The notes under the pieces were generated by a model. That model was not told where the DNA came from. It ran no database searches and saw only the letters and a program-made list of their open reading frames with translations. From Streptomyces sp. NBC_01446 (lineage in GTDB: Bacteria > Actinomycetota > Actinomycetes > Streptomycetales > Streptomycetaceae), in contig NZ_JAPEPO010000001.1 in the NCBI RefSeq assembly GCF_026340095.1, positions 6,100,001-6,164,000 on the forward strand: a DNA stretch of 64,000 nt. Reading direction: 5' to 3'. The translations under genes were made by a program, and so were the position numbers. Positions 36,626 through 43,948 of the stretch are shown here, in pieces. The number at the start of each line of letters is the position of its first letter. The first letter of the stretch is position 1.

Positions 36626-36846
36626 GTGGGGGGTCCTCTCCCGTTGATTGCTGAAACCGACAACTACCGGTTTTGACATGTGCATTGTGGTGGTGTCGGC
36701 GTCAGCGGACAACAGTGCATGCTCAGCGAACACATCGGATCCCCCGGAAGGAGTGCGAAAGTTTTCCGCCGCCGAGCGATGAGTTCCGCGAAGACCCCCG
36801 GTCAACCACCTGAGGAGTACCGACCCGAGGAGTCTCAATGACGAAG

Positions 36847-38049
36847 TCAAGCCGCCTGTGTGACCGGTGGGGCGGAGGTGAAGATCCGTCCGTCACGCAG
36901 CAATGCCCAGAGCACGCCAGCTCGTCGGCGGGCCAGGGCGATGACGGCCTGAACGTGCTTGCAGCCCTCGCCGCGCTTCTTCAGGTAGAAGTCCCGGTTC
37001 GGCCCTTCGCGGACGATGCTGGACTGCGCGGACATGTAGAACACTCTGCGCAGGCGGCGGCTGTAGCGCTTGGGCCGGTGCAGGTTGCCGGTGCGCCGGC
37101 CAGAGTCACGCGGGACGGGCACCAGCCCGGCCGCCGAGGCGAGATGGCCGGCGTCGGCGTAGGCCGACAGGTCACCGGCGGCGACGATGAACTCGGCGCC
37201 GAGGATGGGGCCCATGCCGGGCAGGGACTCGATGATCTCTGCGTGCGGGTGGCTGCGGAACGTCTCCCGGATCTGCCGGTCGATCCGCTTCACGCGGTCG
37301 TCCAGGGCCAGGATCTGCCCTGCCAGGTCGGCGACGATCTGCGCGGCGACATCTTCGCCGGGCAGCACGGTCTGCTGGGCCTGCGCGGCTTCCAATGCGG
37401 CCCGGGCCACCATGTCGGCGCCGCGGACACTGCGGTTGGCCAGCCAGGCCGTCAGCCTTGCCCGGCCGCGTCGGCGGATCGCCGCCGGGGTCTGATAACC
37501 GGTCAGCAGCACCAGGGCGCCCTTGTGGGCGGAGTAGTCAAACGCCCGCTCCAGAGCAGGGAAGACGCCGGTCAGCACGTCCCGCAGGCGGTTGATCATC
37601 CGCACCCGGTCGGCCATCAGATCCGTGCGGTGCGCGGTCAGCAGCGCGAGGTCGGCGGCAAGCTGGGCGGGCACGTCGATCGCCGCGAAGTCGCCTCGGT
37701 GGCGGGCGGTTTCGGCGATGACGTAGGCATCCCTGGCGTCGGTCTTCGCCTCACCGCGGTAGGCGCCGGACATGCGGTTGACCGTGCGTCCGGGCACGTA
37801 GACGGCCCGCTGGTCGTGGGCTGCCAGCAGAGCCAGCAGCAGCGCGGAGGACGTGCCGGAGATGTCCACTGCCCAGTGCACTTGGCCGGCCAGGGCGAGG
37901 ATCTCGCCGAGCGCGGTCAGGATCGCCGACTCGTCATTGTCGATCTTCTTCGACCACAGCGTGGCGCCGGTCTCGTCAACCACGGCTGCCCAGTGGTGGC
38001 CCTTGCCCGCGTCGACGCCAGCCCAGACCCGGGCTTTCCGCTCGTTCAC
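36847..38049 (-). CDS. IS110-family transposase
   Basis: A 400-residue recombinase with the two domains of the IS110 family. The N-terminal RuvC-like DEDD domain has the first Asp in WAGVDAGKGHHWAAVVDE (Asp13), later VDISGTSSALLLALL and GEAKTDARDAYVIAE. The C-terminal Transposase_20 domain shows IESLPGMGPILGAEFIVAAG and GLVPVPRDSGRRTGN, which contains the conserved Ser region used in strand exchange. GTG start at 38049 behind GAGGAGGGG. The frame is intact, so the element may be active. Its stop lies only about 10 bases from the left edge of the element. Confidence 0.95.
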   Translation of the reverse strand: MNERKARVWAGVDAGKGHHWAAVVDETGATLWSKKIDNDESAILTALGEILALAGQVHWAVDISGTSSALLLALLAAHDQRAVYVPGRTVNRMSGAYRGEAKTDARDAYVIAETARHRGDFAAIDVPAQLAADLALLTAHRTDLMADRVRMINRLRDVLTGVFPALERAFDYSAHKGALVLLTGYQTPAAIRRRGRARLTAWLANRSVRGADMVARAALEAAQAQQTVLPGEDVAAQIVADLAGQILALDDRVKRIDRQIRETFRSHPHAEIIESLPGMGPILGAEFIVAAGDLSAYADAGHLASAAGLVPVPRDSGRRTGNLHRPKRYSRRLRRVFYMSAQSSIVREGPNRDFYLKKRGEGCKHVQAVIALARRRAGVLWALLRDGRIFTSAPPVTQAA

Positions 38050-38258
38050 TTGCCCCTCCTCGCACCGCTCGGCATGCCGTCGGCCCGAGGAACACCCCGC
38101 TGTCATCTCCGTAATCAGCGACCGCACGAAGCGCGCACATCTCAATCAGCAGCCAGGGCTCCCCGGAGAGCCGGGCGGCCACTCCTTGGAAGCCACTGAA
38201 GGCAAGAACCCATAAGCCACACCCGGCCCTCCCGGGCCGCCTAACAACTTACGGAGAA
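38050..38258 (-). other. Non-coding end of the IS110 element, possible bridge RNA region
   Basis: The ~210 bases upstream of the transposase contain no gene but several stems: CGGCCC-TCCC-GGGCCG (near 38222-38240) and GGCTC-CCCGGA-GAGCC (near 38156-38172). In IS110-family elements this end encodes a structured bridge RNA that pairs with donor and target DNA (established for IS621). By position this is the place to expect it; I cannot fold it reliably by eye. Confidence 0.4.
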
Positions 38259-38261
38259 TCC

Positions 38262-38945
38262 ATGGGGCTGCCGAACGTCGTCACCCGCGAGGAGTGGCTC
38301 GGCGCGCGCCAAGAGCTGCTCGCCAGGGAGAAGGCGGCGACCCGCGCCCGCGACGCGCTCAACGCGCAGCGCCGCGAACTGCCCATGGTGGAGATCGAGA
38401 AGCTGTACGTGTTCGAGGGACCCGACGGCAAGGCGGAGCTCCTCGACCTGTTCGAGGGCCGCTCCCAGCTCATCGTCTACCACTTCATGTTCGGCCCGGA
38501 CCAGGACGCGGGCTGCCCCAACTGCTCCGCGTTCCTCGACCAGATCGGGCACCTCTCCCATCTGCGCGCCAGGGGCACGGAGTTCGCGACCGTGTCGCGC
38601 GCCCCGTTCACCAAACTCCTGCCGTTCAAGGCCCGCATGGGCTGGACGGTGCCCTGGTACTCGTCGGCCACGAGCGACTTCAACCAGGACTTCGGCTTCG
38701 TGGCGGACGAAGGGCCCCGTGACCTGCCCGGCCTCAGCTGCTTCCTGCGTGACGGCGACCGGGTCTACCACACGTACTCCACGACGGGCCGGGGCCTCGA
38801 CGGCATCGGCTCCACCACGAGCCTGCTCGACCTGACCGCGCTCGGCCGGCAGGAGGAGTGGGAGGAGCCGGCGGGGCGGGCGTCGGCGCTCGGGGTCCCG
38901 GCGGGCGGCGCACGCGTCCGCTATCACGACGAGTATCTGGACTGA
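38262..38945 (+). CDS. DUF899 family thioredoxin-like protein
   Basis: A 227-residue protein of the DUF899 family (thioredoxin-like fold). Typical segments are REEWLGARQELLAREKAATR, then RARDALNAQRRELP and LIVYHFMFGPDQDAGCPNCS, the last with a CxxC pair, and YSSATSDFNQDFGF. The ATG at 38262 is preceded by ACGGAGAA, which lies in the end of the insertion element. The natural ribosome site seems to have been displaced to the far side of the element (GAGGAG near 36829). The protein is intact but its original promoter is 1.4 kb away. Family function is not known. Confidence 0.85.
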   Translation: MGLPNVVTREEWLGARQELLAREKAATRARDALNAQRRELPMVEIEKLYVFEGPDGKAELLDLFEGRSQLIVYHFMFGPDQDAGCPNCSAFLDQIGHLSHLRARGTEFATVSRAPFTKLLPFKARMGWTVPWYSSATSDFNQDFGFVADEGPRDLPGLSCFLRDGDRVYHTYSTTGRGLDGIGSTTSLLDLTALGRQEEWEEPAGRASALGVPAGGARVRYHDEYLD

Positions 38946-39117
38946 CGCGGCGGCAAGCCGGACTGCCGAGACGGTCCTCCGGTCCGCCGCAGCGGCGCCG
39001 CGCGTCTCAACTCGGTGTCATTGTCGTCACGTTGCGAGCCCTCGGGCGCCTCACGGGCGTTCTTCTCCGTAAGAACGCGCGGCAGCGTACGTACGACGAC
39101 GGGGGCAGGGGTGCACG

Positions 39118-39297
39118 ATGATCGACGGACGAGTGGTACTTGAACGCTTTCCCGCGGGGGGACCGCGCGGGTCATGGCCAGCCGAGGAGTTCGCGCGCGA
39201 CCGGCGTCTGGAGGGTCAGCCCGCGGAGGTCGTCATGGACCTCGCGACGGACGCCTTCCTGGTGATCGTGCCGCGCGCGAAGGCTGTCGCGGGCTGA
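39118..39297 (+). CDS. Small hypothetical protein, 59 residues
   Basis: From ATG 39118 (AGGGG upstream): MIDGRVVLERFPAGGPRG, SWPAEEFARDRRLEGQPAEV, then VMDLATDAFLVIVPRAKAVAG. Codon use is typical of real genes here and the sequence has mixed composition with an aliphatic end (FLVIVP), unlike shadow frames. I do not recognise a family. It lies 170 bases after the DUF899 gene and converges on the next hypothetical gene. Confidence 0.6.
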   Translation: MIDGRVVLERFPAGGPRGSWPAEEFARDRRLEGQPAEVVMDLATDAFLVIVPRAKAVAG

Positions 39298-39316
39298 TCC
39301 GGGTGGAGCGCGCGGT

Positions 39317-39769
39317 TCAGGCGGCGTCGGCCGCGCCGGCGCCGATATGGCGGGACCAGGCGGGCGTCGTGCCGGTGACCCGGCACAGCGCGAGATAGAG
39401 CGGGATCGGCGGGGTGTACGGGACGCTGCCGTCGGGCCGGTGGATGAGTCCGGGCGCGCGCCGCGCGTCCGGCACCAGCGCGCCGGTCGTGTAACTGGCC
39501 GGGGCTGGCCAGTCCAGGGCGACGTCCGAGTCCGAGGGAACGATCCACCACCAGCGGTCACCGTCGGCGTACACGCACCCCATGCGCGGCAGCCGCGCGA
39601 CCATGGCGCGCCCGCAGGCCTCGGGGACCGCGACGGCGTCGCAGCCGAGCGGAGCGGTCATGCCGTCGGGGACGGTGAGTCTGGGCGGGGCGGTCCGCAG
39701 GATCTGCCGCTGCCGGGAGAACCGGACCAGCGAGTCGAGATCCCTCGTGCGCGTCGTCACCACACCCAT
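39317..39769 (-). CDS. Hypothetical protein downstream of the HATPase gene
   Basis: A 150-residue soluble protein that I do not recognise. It contains conserved-looking segments GCVYADGDRWWWIVPSDSD and GSVPYTPPIPLYLALCRVTG. The ATG at 39769 overlaps the upstream HATPase gene by 13 bases; a GTG at 39760 would overlap its TGA as GTGA, the classic coupling arrangement, so the start may be there. Overlap implies cotranslation with the HATPase protein and thus a regulatory role. Confidence 0.75.
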   Translation of the reverse strand: MGVVTTRTRDLDSLVRFSRQRQILRTAPPRLTVPDGMTAPLGCDAVAVPEACGRAMVARLPRMGCVYADGDRWWWIVPSDSDVALDWPAPASYTTGALVPDARRAPGLIHRPDGSVPYTPPIPLYLALCRVTGTTPAWSRHIGAGAADAA

Positions 39770-40488
39770 CCGGCTCCCGCCCCTGTCCCCGTACCGGGGC
39801 CGGCGGACGGGCCGAAGCCGGTGCCGCTCCCCGTCTCGAACTCTGACTCGAACTGCTGTGTGTCGAAGGCGGGGCCCGATTCGGTGCCCGGTCCCATGTC
39901 GGGGGAGTGAGGTGCTCCGCCGGTGTGCGGTTCACCGCTGTGGTGCGGCCTGGGTATCCCATGGGGTCCCGCGACGGGGGAGTGTCCCTGGGTGGCGTTC
40001 GAGTCCTCCGCGCTGTCCGCGTCGCGTGCGAGCTCGGCCCACACGAGAAGTCCGGGGCCGGTCTCCTGCGCGCCCCACGCGGTGCTCACCGCCGCCACGA
40101 GCAGCAGGCCGCGCCCGTGCTCCTCCTCCGGCGCGACACGGCGGGCGGGATGTGGCTCGCCGGGGGCCCAGCCCTCGTCACGCACGGCTATCCGGACCCG
40201 GTCGTCAATGTCGTGGAGCTCGCACACTATGCGGCTGCTCGCCGTGTGGACGATCGCGTTCGTGACCAGTTCGGAGATCACCAGGGCGGCCGCGTCGCAG
40301 GTGTCGTCGCACACTGCCCAGCCGCTGAGGTGGGCGCGCGTCAGTTTCCGGGCCTGGGCGGCAGAACCCGGGTGGGGAGCCAGTTCGAAGCTGCTGCGGC
40401 GCACGGACGTGGCGCCGGAGCGCGCATCGGGTTCGTCACCGAGCGTAGCTTCGCCGACTTCTGTTCCTAACGGCACGGACGGAATCAC
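39757..40488 (-). CDS. HATPase_c (anti-sigma-factor-like) ATP-binding protein
   Basis: A 243-residue protein with a GHKL ATPase fold like RsbW/SpoIIAB. The N box is AALVISELVTNAIVHTASS (Asn-binding of Mg-ATP), and the G boxes are VRIAVRDEGW and EEHGRGLLLVAAVSTAWGAQ. A Gly/Ser/Pro-rich acidic tail (residues ~150-243) is an add-on without fold. A -35/-10 pair (TTGCCA, 17 bases, GATAGT) places the transcription start at GTG 40488, so I take a leaderless start there; a GTG at 40497 would fall inside the -10. It diverges from an HTH regulator followed by DUF397, a grouping common in Streptomyces developmental regulation (abaA/whiJ-like loci). Confidence 0.85.
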   Translation of the reverse strand: MIPSVPLGTEVGEATLGDEPDARSGATSVRRSSFELAPHPGSAAQARKLTRAHLSGWAVCDDTCDAAALVISELVTNAIVHTASSRIVCELHDIDDRVRIAVRDEGWAPGEPHPARRVAPEEEHGRGLLLVAAVSTAWGAQETGPGLLVWAELARDADSAEDSNATQGHSPVAGPHGIPRPHHSGEPHTGGAPHSPDMGPGTESGPAFDTQQFESEFETGSGTGFGPSAGPGTGTGAGAGWVW

Positions 40489-40495
40489 GCTTGCC

Positions 40496-40524
40496 ACTAT
40501 CTCCCCGTCGTGAACACTTGGCAA
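40496..40524 (-). promoter_or_regulatory. Leaderless promoter of the HATPase gene, with nearby inverted repeat
   Basis: Leftward, TTGCCA (40524-40519) and GATAGT (40501-40496) are 17 bases apart; the next start codon, GTG 40488, is at the expected transcription start. Immediately upstream, CACTCT (40529-40534) and AGAGTG (40544-40549) form an inverted repeat with a nine-base centre, a good candidate operator for the divergent HTH regulator. Confidence 0.6.
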
Positions 40525-40746
40525 GAGCCACTCTGAAAAGTGCAGAGTGCAGTGTGCTCGCGTGCCGAGCCATGGCACACTGCTGACGGCGATGTGCCGT
40601 ACGGCGCCCGTCATGGCGAAAATGCCAACGATTTCAGGGAAGTTGCCCGGATTGACCGGGCGTCGGGGCAGTCCGGCTTCCCTCTGGGAGCGCGACCACA
40701 CGCGCGACCGCAACAGGACCACAGGGACGACTGGGAGGTAGGGGGC

Positions 40747-41616
40747 GTGAGCGAACCGCGGTCCGCTCCCACCGTTGGCCAGGTCGTCCTCGGCCGGCGC
40801 CTCCAGGACCTGCGCGAACGCGCCGGGCTCAAGCGCGAGGAGGCCGCGAAAGTCCTGCGCGTCGCCCCCGCCACGGTCCGCCGCATGGAGATGGCCGAGG
40901 TCGGCCTGAAGATCCCGTACCTCCAGCTCCTCCTGAAGTCCTACGGCGTCACCGACGAAGAGGCGGAAGCCTTCGTCATACTCGCCGAAGAGGCCAACAA
41001 GCCCGGCTGGTGGCAGCGGTTCCACGACATCCTGCCCGGCTGGTTCTCGATGTACGTGAGCCTGGAGGGCGCCGCCAGCCTCATCCGGTCGTACGAGCCC
41101 CACTTCGTTCCCGGGCTCCTGCAGACCGAGGACTACGCGCGTGGCGTGCTGCGCTCCGGAGCCGTCGGCCGCGCCCTCGCGGAGGACCCCGACGTCGTCG
41201 AGCGGCATGTCGCGCTCCGGATGCAGCGCCAGGAGCTGATCACCCGCGAGGACGCCCCGCGCCTGTGGATGGTCATGGACGAGACCGCGCTGCGGCGCCC
41301 GGTCGGCGGCCCCGACGTGATGCGCGGCCAGATCGACCGGCTCCTCGAGGCCACGGAGCTGGCCAACGTGACACTGCAGATCGCCGAGTTCGCCGCCGGC
41401 CCGCACCCCGGTACGTACGGCCCCTTCGTGTTGTTCCGATTTGCCATGTCAGAACTGCCGGACATGGTCTACAGCGAGTACCTGACCGGCGCGGTCTATC
41501 TCGACGCGCGCCCCGAGGTGGCCACCCACCTCGAGGTCATGGACCGCATGGCGGCGCACGCCGCGACGGCACATCGCACAAAGGACATCCTCCGGGATCT
41601 CCGCAAGGAGCTGTGA
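40747..41616 (+). CDS. XRE-family regulator with DUF5753 domain
   Basis: A 289-residue transcriptional regulator. The N-terminal helix-turn-helix is at about residues 17-70 (LGRRLQDLRERAGLKREEAA, KVLRVAPATVRRMEMAEVGL); the rest is the DUF5753 effector-like domain, including IRSYEPHFVPGLLQTEDYAR and FAAGPHPGTYGPFVLFRF. GTG start at 40747 follows GGGAGG. Its stop is directly followed by the ATG of the DUF397 gene, and the HATPase gene diverges from it. WhiJ-type regulators act with a small DUF397 protein to control development or antibiotic genes. Confidence 0.92.
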   Translation: MSEPRSAPTVGQVVLGRRLQDLRERAGLKREEAAKVLRVAPATVRRMEMAEVGLKIPYLQLLLKSYGVTDEEAEAFVILAEEANKPGWWQRFHDILPGWFSMYVSLEGAASLIRSYEPHFVPGLLQTEDYARGVLRSGAVGRALAEDPDVVERHVALRMQRQELITREDAPRLWMVMDETALRRPVGGPDVMRGQIDRLLEATELANVTLQIAEFAAGPHPGTYGPFVLFRFAMSELPDMVYSEYLTGAVYLDARPEVATHLEVMDRMAAHAATAHRTKDILRDLRKEL

Positions 41617-41889
41617 ATGGATCGGATCAAGGCCCGCATACGAGGTGTCGACGGGAAGGTCATCTACAACGGGATGCCCGCCCGCGACCTCGGCACCGAG
41701 GGCTGGCACAAGCCCTGGAGCGGCGGCAACGGGGGCAACTGCGTGGAAGCGATGAAGCTGGCCGACGGCCGGGTCGCGATGCGCCAGTCGGCCGACCCGG
41801 ACGGCCCCGCCCTGATCTACACCCCGGGCGAGATCACCGCGTTCATCGAGGGCGCGAAGGCCGGGGCGGCGGACTTCCTGCTCTCGTGA
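41617..41889 (+). CDS. DUF397 protein
   Basis: A 90-residue protein of the DUF397 family. The family core is visible: WHKPWSGGNGGNCVEAMKLA, then GRVAMRQSADPDGPALIYTP and GEITAFIEGAKAGAADFL. The ATG begins one base after the regulator's stop, so the two are coupled. Published work on WhiJ/AbaA-like systems supports the DUF397 partner as a modulator of the HTH protein. Confidence 0.9.
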   Translation: MDRIKARIRGVDGKVIYNGMPARDLGTEGWHKPWSGGNGGNCVEAMKLADGRVAMRQSADPDGPALIYTPGEITAFIEGAKAGAADFLLS

Positions 41890-41953
41890 GCGGACGGGGT
41901 GCGCGAGCCGTGGACCTGCCTTTCCGGCGGACCCGGCAACCGCTGTCGGGGTC

Positions 41954-43375
41954 TCAGTCCGGTGGCAGCACCCCGCACAGGGCGTCCAGCGCGGCGCCGT
42001 AGGCGTGGTCCGACGGCGTCGAGTAGCCCACCACCAGGCCGTCCGCGTGCGGCATCGTCGCCTCCGGGTGGCGGAACTCGGCGAGGCCGTCGAGGGCGAC
42101 ACCGCCCCACGCGGCGGCCTTGACCACGGACCGCTCGGTCCCCGGGGGCAGTCGCAGCACCGCGTGCAGCCCCGCCGCGATCCCGGTGACCGCCACCCCG
42201 GGCGCCCGCTCGGCGAGCGCCTCCACCAGGCGGTCCTGCCGCCCCCGGTACCGCTGCCGCATCCGCCGCACATGCCGGTCGTAGGACCCCGAGACCAGGA
42301 AGTCCGCGAGCGCCAGCTGGTCCGGCACGCTCGCCCACGCCTCCCGCTCGCCCTTCGCCACGACGACATCCCCCACCAGCCCCTGCGGCAGCACCATCCA
42401 GCCGAGCCGCAGCGCCGGGGACAGGCTCTTGCTGACCGAGCCGACATAGACCACCCGTTCGGGGTCGAGGCCCTGCACCGCGCCGACGGGCCTGCGGTCG
42501 TAGCGGAACTCGCCGTCGTAGTCGTCCTCCACGATCAGCCCGCCACGCGCGCGTGCCCAGTCGACGACCGCCGTACGCCGCTCGGCGTGCAGGGGGCCAC
42601 CCGTGGGGAACTGGTGCGCGGGTGTGAGCAGCGCGGCCCTCGCCCGGCTCGCTCCAGCCGTCAACTCCCCGACGCGCGCGCCGTGTTCGTCGAGCGTCAG
42701 GGGCAACGTCCGTACGCCGGCGGCCGTCAGGATCTCGCGGTGGAAGTCGAGTCCGTACGACTCCACGGCGAGCGGTCCGCGCAGCACCCGGCCGTCGAAC
42801 AGAAGACGCAGGGCGTGCGCGAAGCCGGAGCAGATCACGATGCGGTCCGGCTCCGTCCGTACCCCGCGCGCGCGGGCCAGATACTCCGTGAGCGCCTCAC
42901 GCAGCTCGACGCGGCCCTGCGGATCGCCCGGCCCGAACGCCTCGTTCGGGGCGGCCTGCAGCGCTCGCCGGTACGCGGCCGCCCACTCCGCGCGGGGGAA
43001 GGACGACGCGTCGGCTGTGCCCTGGCGGAGGTCGTGGCGCGGCCCGTGCGTGCGGGCCGGGCCCTTCTTCGGGGTGCGGCCGGGCGCGGGCGGTCCCGCC
43101 CGCTCGGCGACGCGCGTTCCCGAGCCCTGGCGCGCGGTCAGCCAGCCCTCGGCGACGAGCTCCGCGTACGCGTCGGCGACCGTGTTGCGGGCGACGCCCA
43201 GGTCGGCGGCGAGCGAACGGTAGGGCGGCAGCCGGGTGCCCGGAGCGAGCCGCCCCGAGCGCACGGCGTCACGCAGCGCCCCCATGAGAGCGGCCCTGCG
43301 GCTGCCCGCACCGGACAGGTCCAGATGCAGGTCGGCGCCGATGCGCTCAGCGGAATTGACCCAAGAATCTGCCAT
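41954..43375 (-). CDS. MocR-family (PdxR-like) transcriptional regulator
   Basis: A 473-residue chimera of a GntR winged helix (residues ~25-95; LAPGTRLPPYRSLAADLGVA, VADAYAELVAEGWLTARQG) and a type I aminotransferase-like domain (~115-470). The PLP lysine is in YVGSVSKSLSPALRLGW; LIVEDDYDGEFRYDRRPVG is another fold marker. Such proteins use bound PLP to sense PLP or an amino compound and often regulate the gene across the divergent promoter, here an AhpD-like gene only 47 bases away. ATG at 43375. Confidence 0.93.
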   Translation of the reverse strand: MADSWVNSAERIGADLHLDLSGAGSRRAALMGALRDAVRSGRLAPGTRLPPYRSLAADLGVARNTVADAYAELVAEGWLTARQGSGTRVAERAGPPAPGRTPKKGPARTHGPRHDLRQGTADASSFPRAEWAAAYRRALQAAPNEAFGPGDPQGRVELREALTEYLARARGVRTEPDRIVICSGFAHALRLLFDGRVLRGPLAVESYGLDFHREILTAAGVRTLPLTLDEHGARVGELTAGASRARAALLTPAHQFPTGGPLHAERRTAVVDWARARGGLIVEDDYDGEFRYDRRPVGAVQGLDPERVVYVGSVSKSLSPALRLGWMVLPQGLVGDVVVAKGEREAWASVPDQLALADFLVSGSYDRHVRRMRQRYRGRQDRLVEALAERAPGVAVTGIAAGLHAVLRLPPGTERSVVKAAAWGGVALDGLAEFRHPEATMPHADGLVVGYSTPSDHAYGAALDALCGVLPPD

Positions 43376-43409
43376 GGATATGCACCCTACAAGAGGTCTA
43401 TCCGGCCCG

Positions 43410-43415
43410 TAGATT
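43410..43415 (+). promoter_or_regulatory. Leaderless -10 of the AhpD-like gene
   Basis: TAGATT (43410-43415) lies seven bases before the ATG at 43423. No Shine-Dalgarno sequence precedes either ATG. The -35 is poor, fitting activation by the divergent MocR protein. The whole intergenic region is under 50 bases, so the operator must overlap this promoter. Confidence 0.5.
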
Positions 43416-43422
43416 CATGGTC

Positions 43423-43923
43423 ATGACGACGAACACGATCACCACCGCGAACACCCACTCCCACGCCCACCCGGCCGGCCGCATCGACTTCGCGAAGGCC
43501 GCGCCGAAGGTCTTCCGCTCCCTGATCGGCTTCGACGCCGCCGCCCGCGAGGGCCTCGACCCGGCCCTGGTCGAGCTGATCCAGATCCGCGCCTCGCACC
43601 TCAACCGCTGCGCGTACTGCCTCCACATGCACACCAACGACGCGCGCAGGGCCGGCGAGAGCGAGGACCGGCTGCACATGGTGGCCGTGTGGCGCGAGGC
43701 TCGGCACTTCTTCAGCGCCCGGGAGTGCGCGGCACTCGCACTCACCGAGGCCGTCACGCTCGTCGCCGACGGCGGCGTGTCCGACGACGTCTACGCGGAG
43801 GCCGCGGCCCAGTTCGACGAGCAGGAGTTGGCGCACGTCCTGTCCCTGATCCTCACGATCAACACCTGGAACCGGATCGCCCTGTCGACCGGCAAGGTCG
43901 CGGGTACCGACGAGCGCAAGTGA
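43423..43923 (+). CDS. Carboxymuconolactone decarboxylase / AhpD-like protein
   Basis: A 166-residue protein of the AhpD-like superfamily. The redox motif is LNRCAYCLHMHTNDARRAG (CxxCxxxH), as in alkylhydroperoxidase AhpD, which regenerates peroxiredoxins. The region FRSLIGFDAAAREGLDPALV and ITIN-type helices complete the fold. I place the start at ATG 43423 from the leaderless -10; an in-frame ATG at 43417 is six bases earlier. It is likely controlled by the adjacent MocR regulator. It converges on gltD. Confidence 0.88.
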   Translation: MTTNTITTANTHSHAHPAGRIDFAKAAPKVFRSLIGFDAAAREGLDPALVELIQIRASHLNRCAYCLHMHTNDARRAGESEDRLHMVAVWREARHFFSARECAALALTEAVTLVADGGVSDDVYAEAAAQFDEQELAHVLSLILTINTWNRIALSTGKVAGTDERK

Positions 43924-43948
43924 ACGACGAGCGCCGACCGGCGGCGGC

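Larger units (their letters stand above)
36836..38258 (-). mobile_element. IS110-family insertion sequence
   Basis: About 1.42 kb, containing one transposase. IS110 elements have no conventional inverted ends, so edges are estimated. The left junction reads GAGGAGTC-TCAATGAC and the right GGAGAATC-CATGGGG; removing the element restores GAGGAGTC close to CATGGGGCTGCCG, that is, a ribosome site next to the DUF899 start. A TC dinucleotide occurs at both junctions, as expected of the short cores used by IS110 elements. The long non-coding end lies upstream of the transposase, as is typical. Confidence 0.75.
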
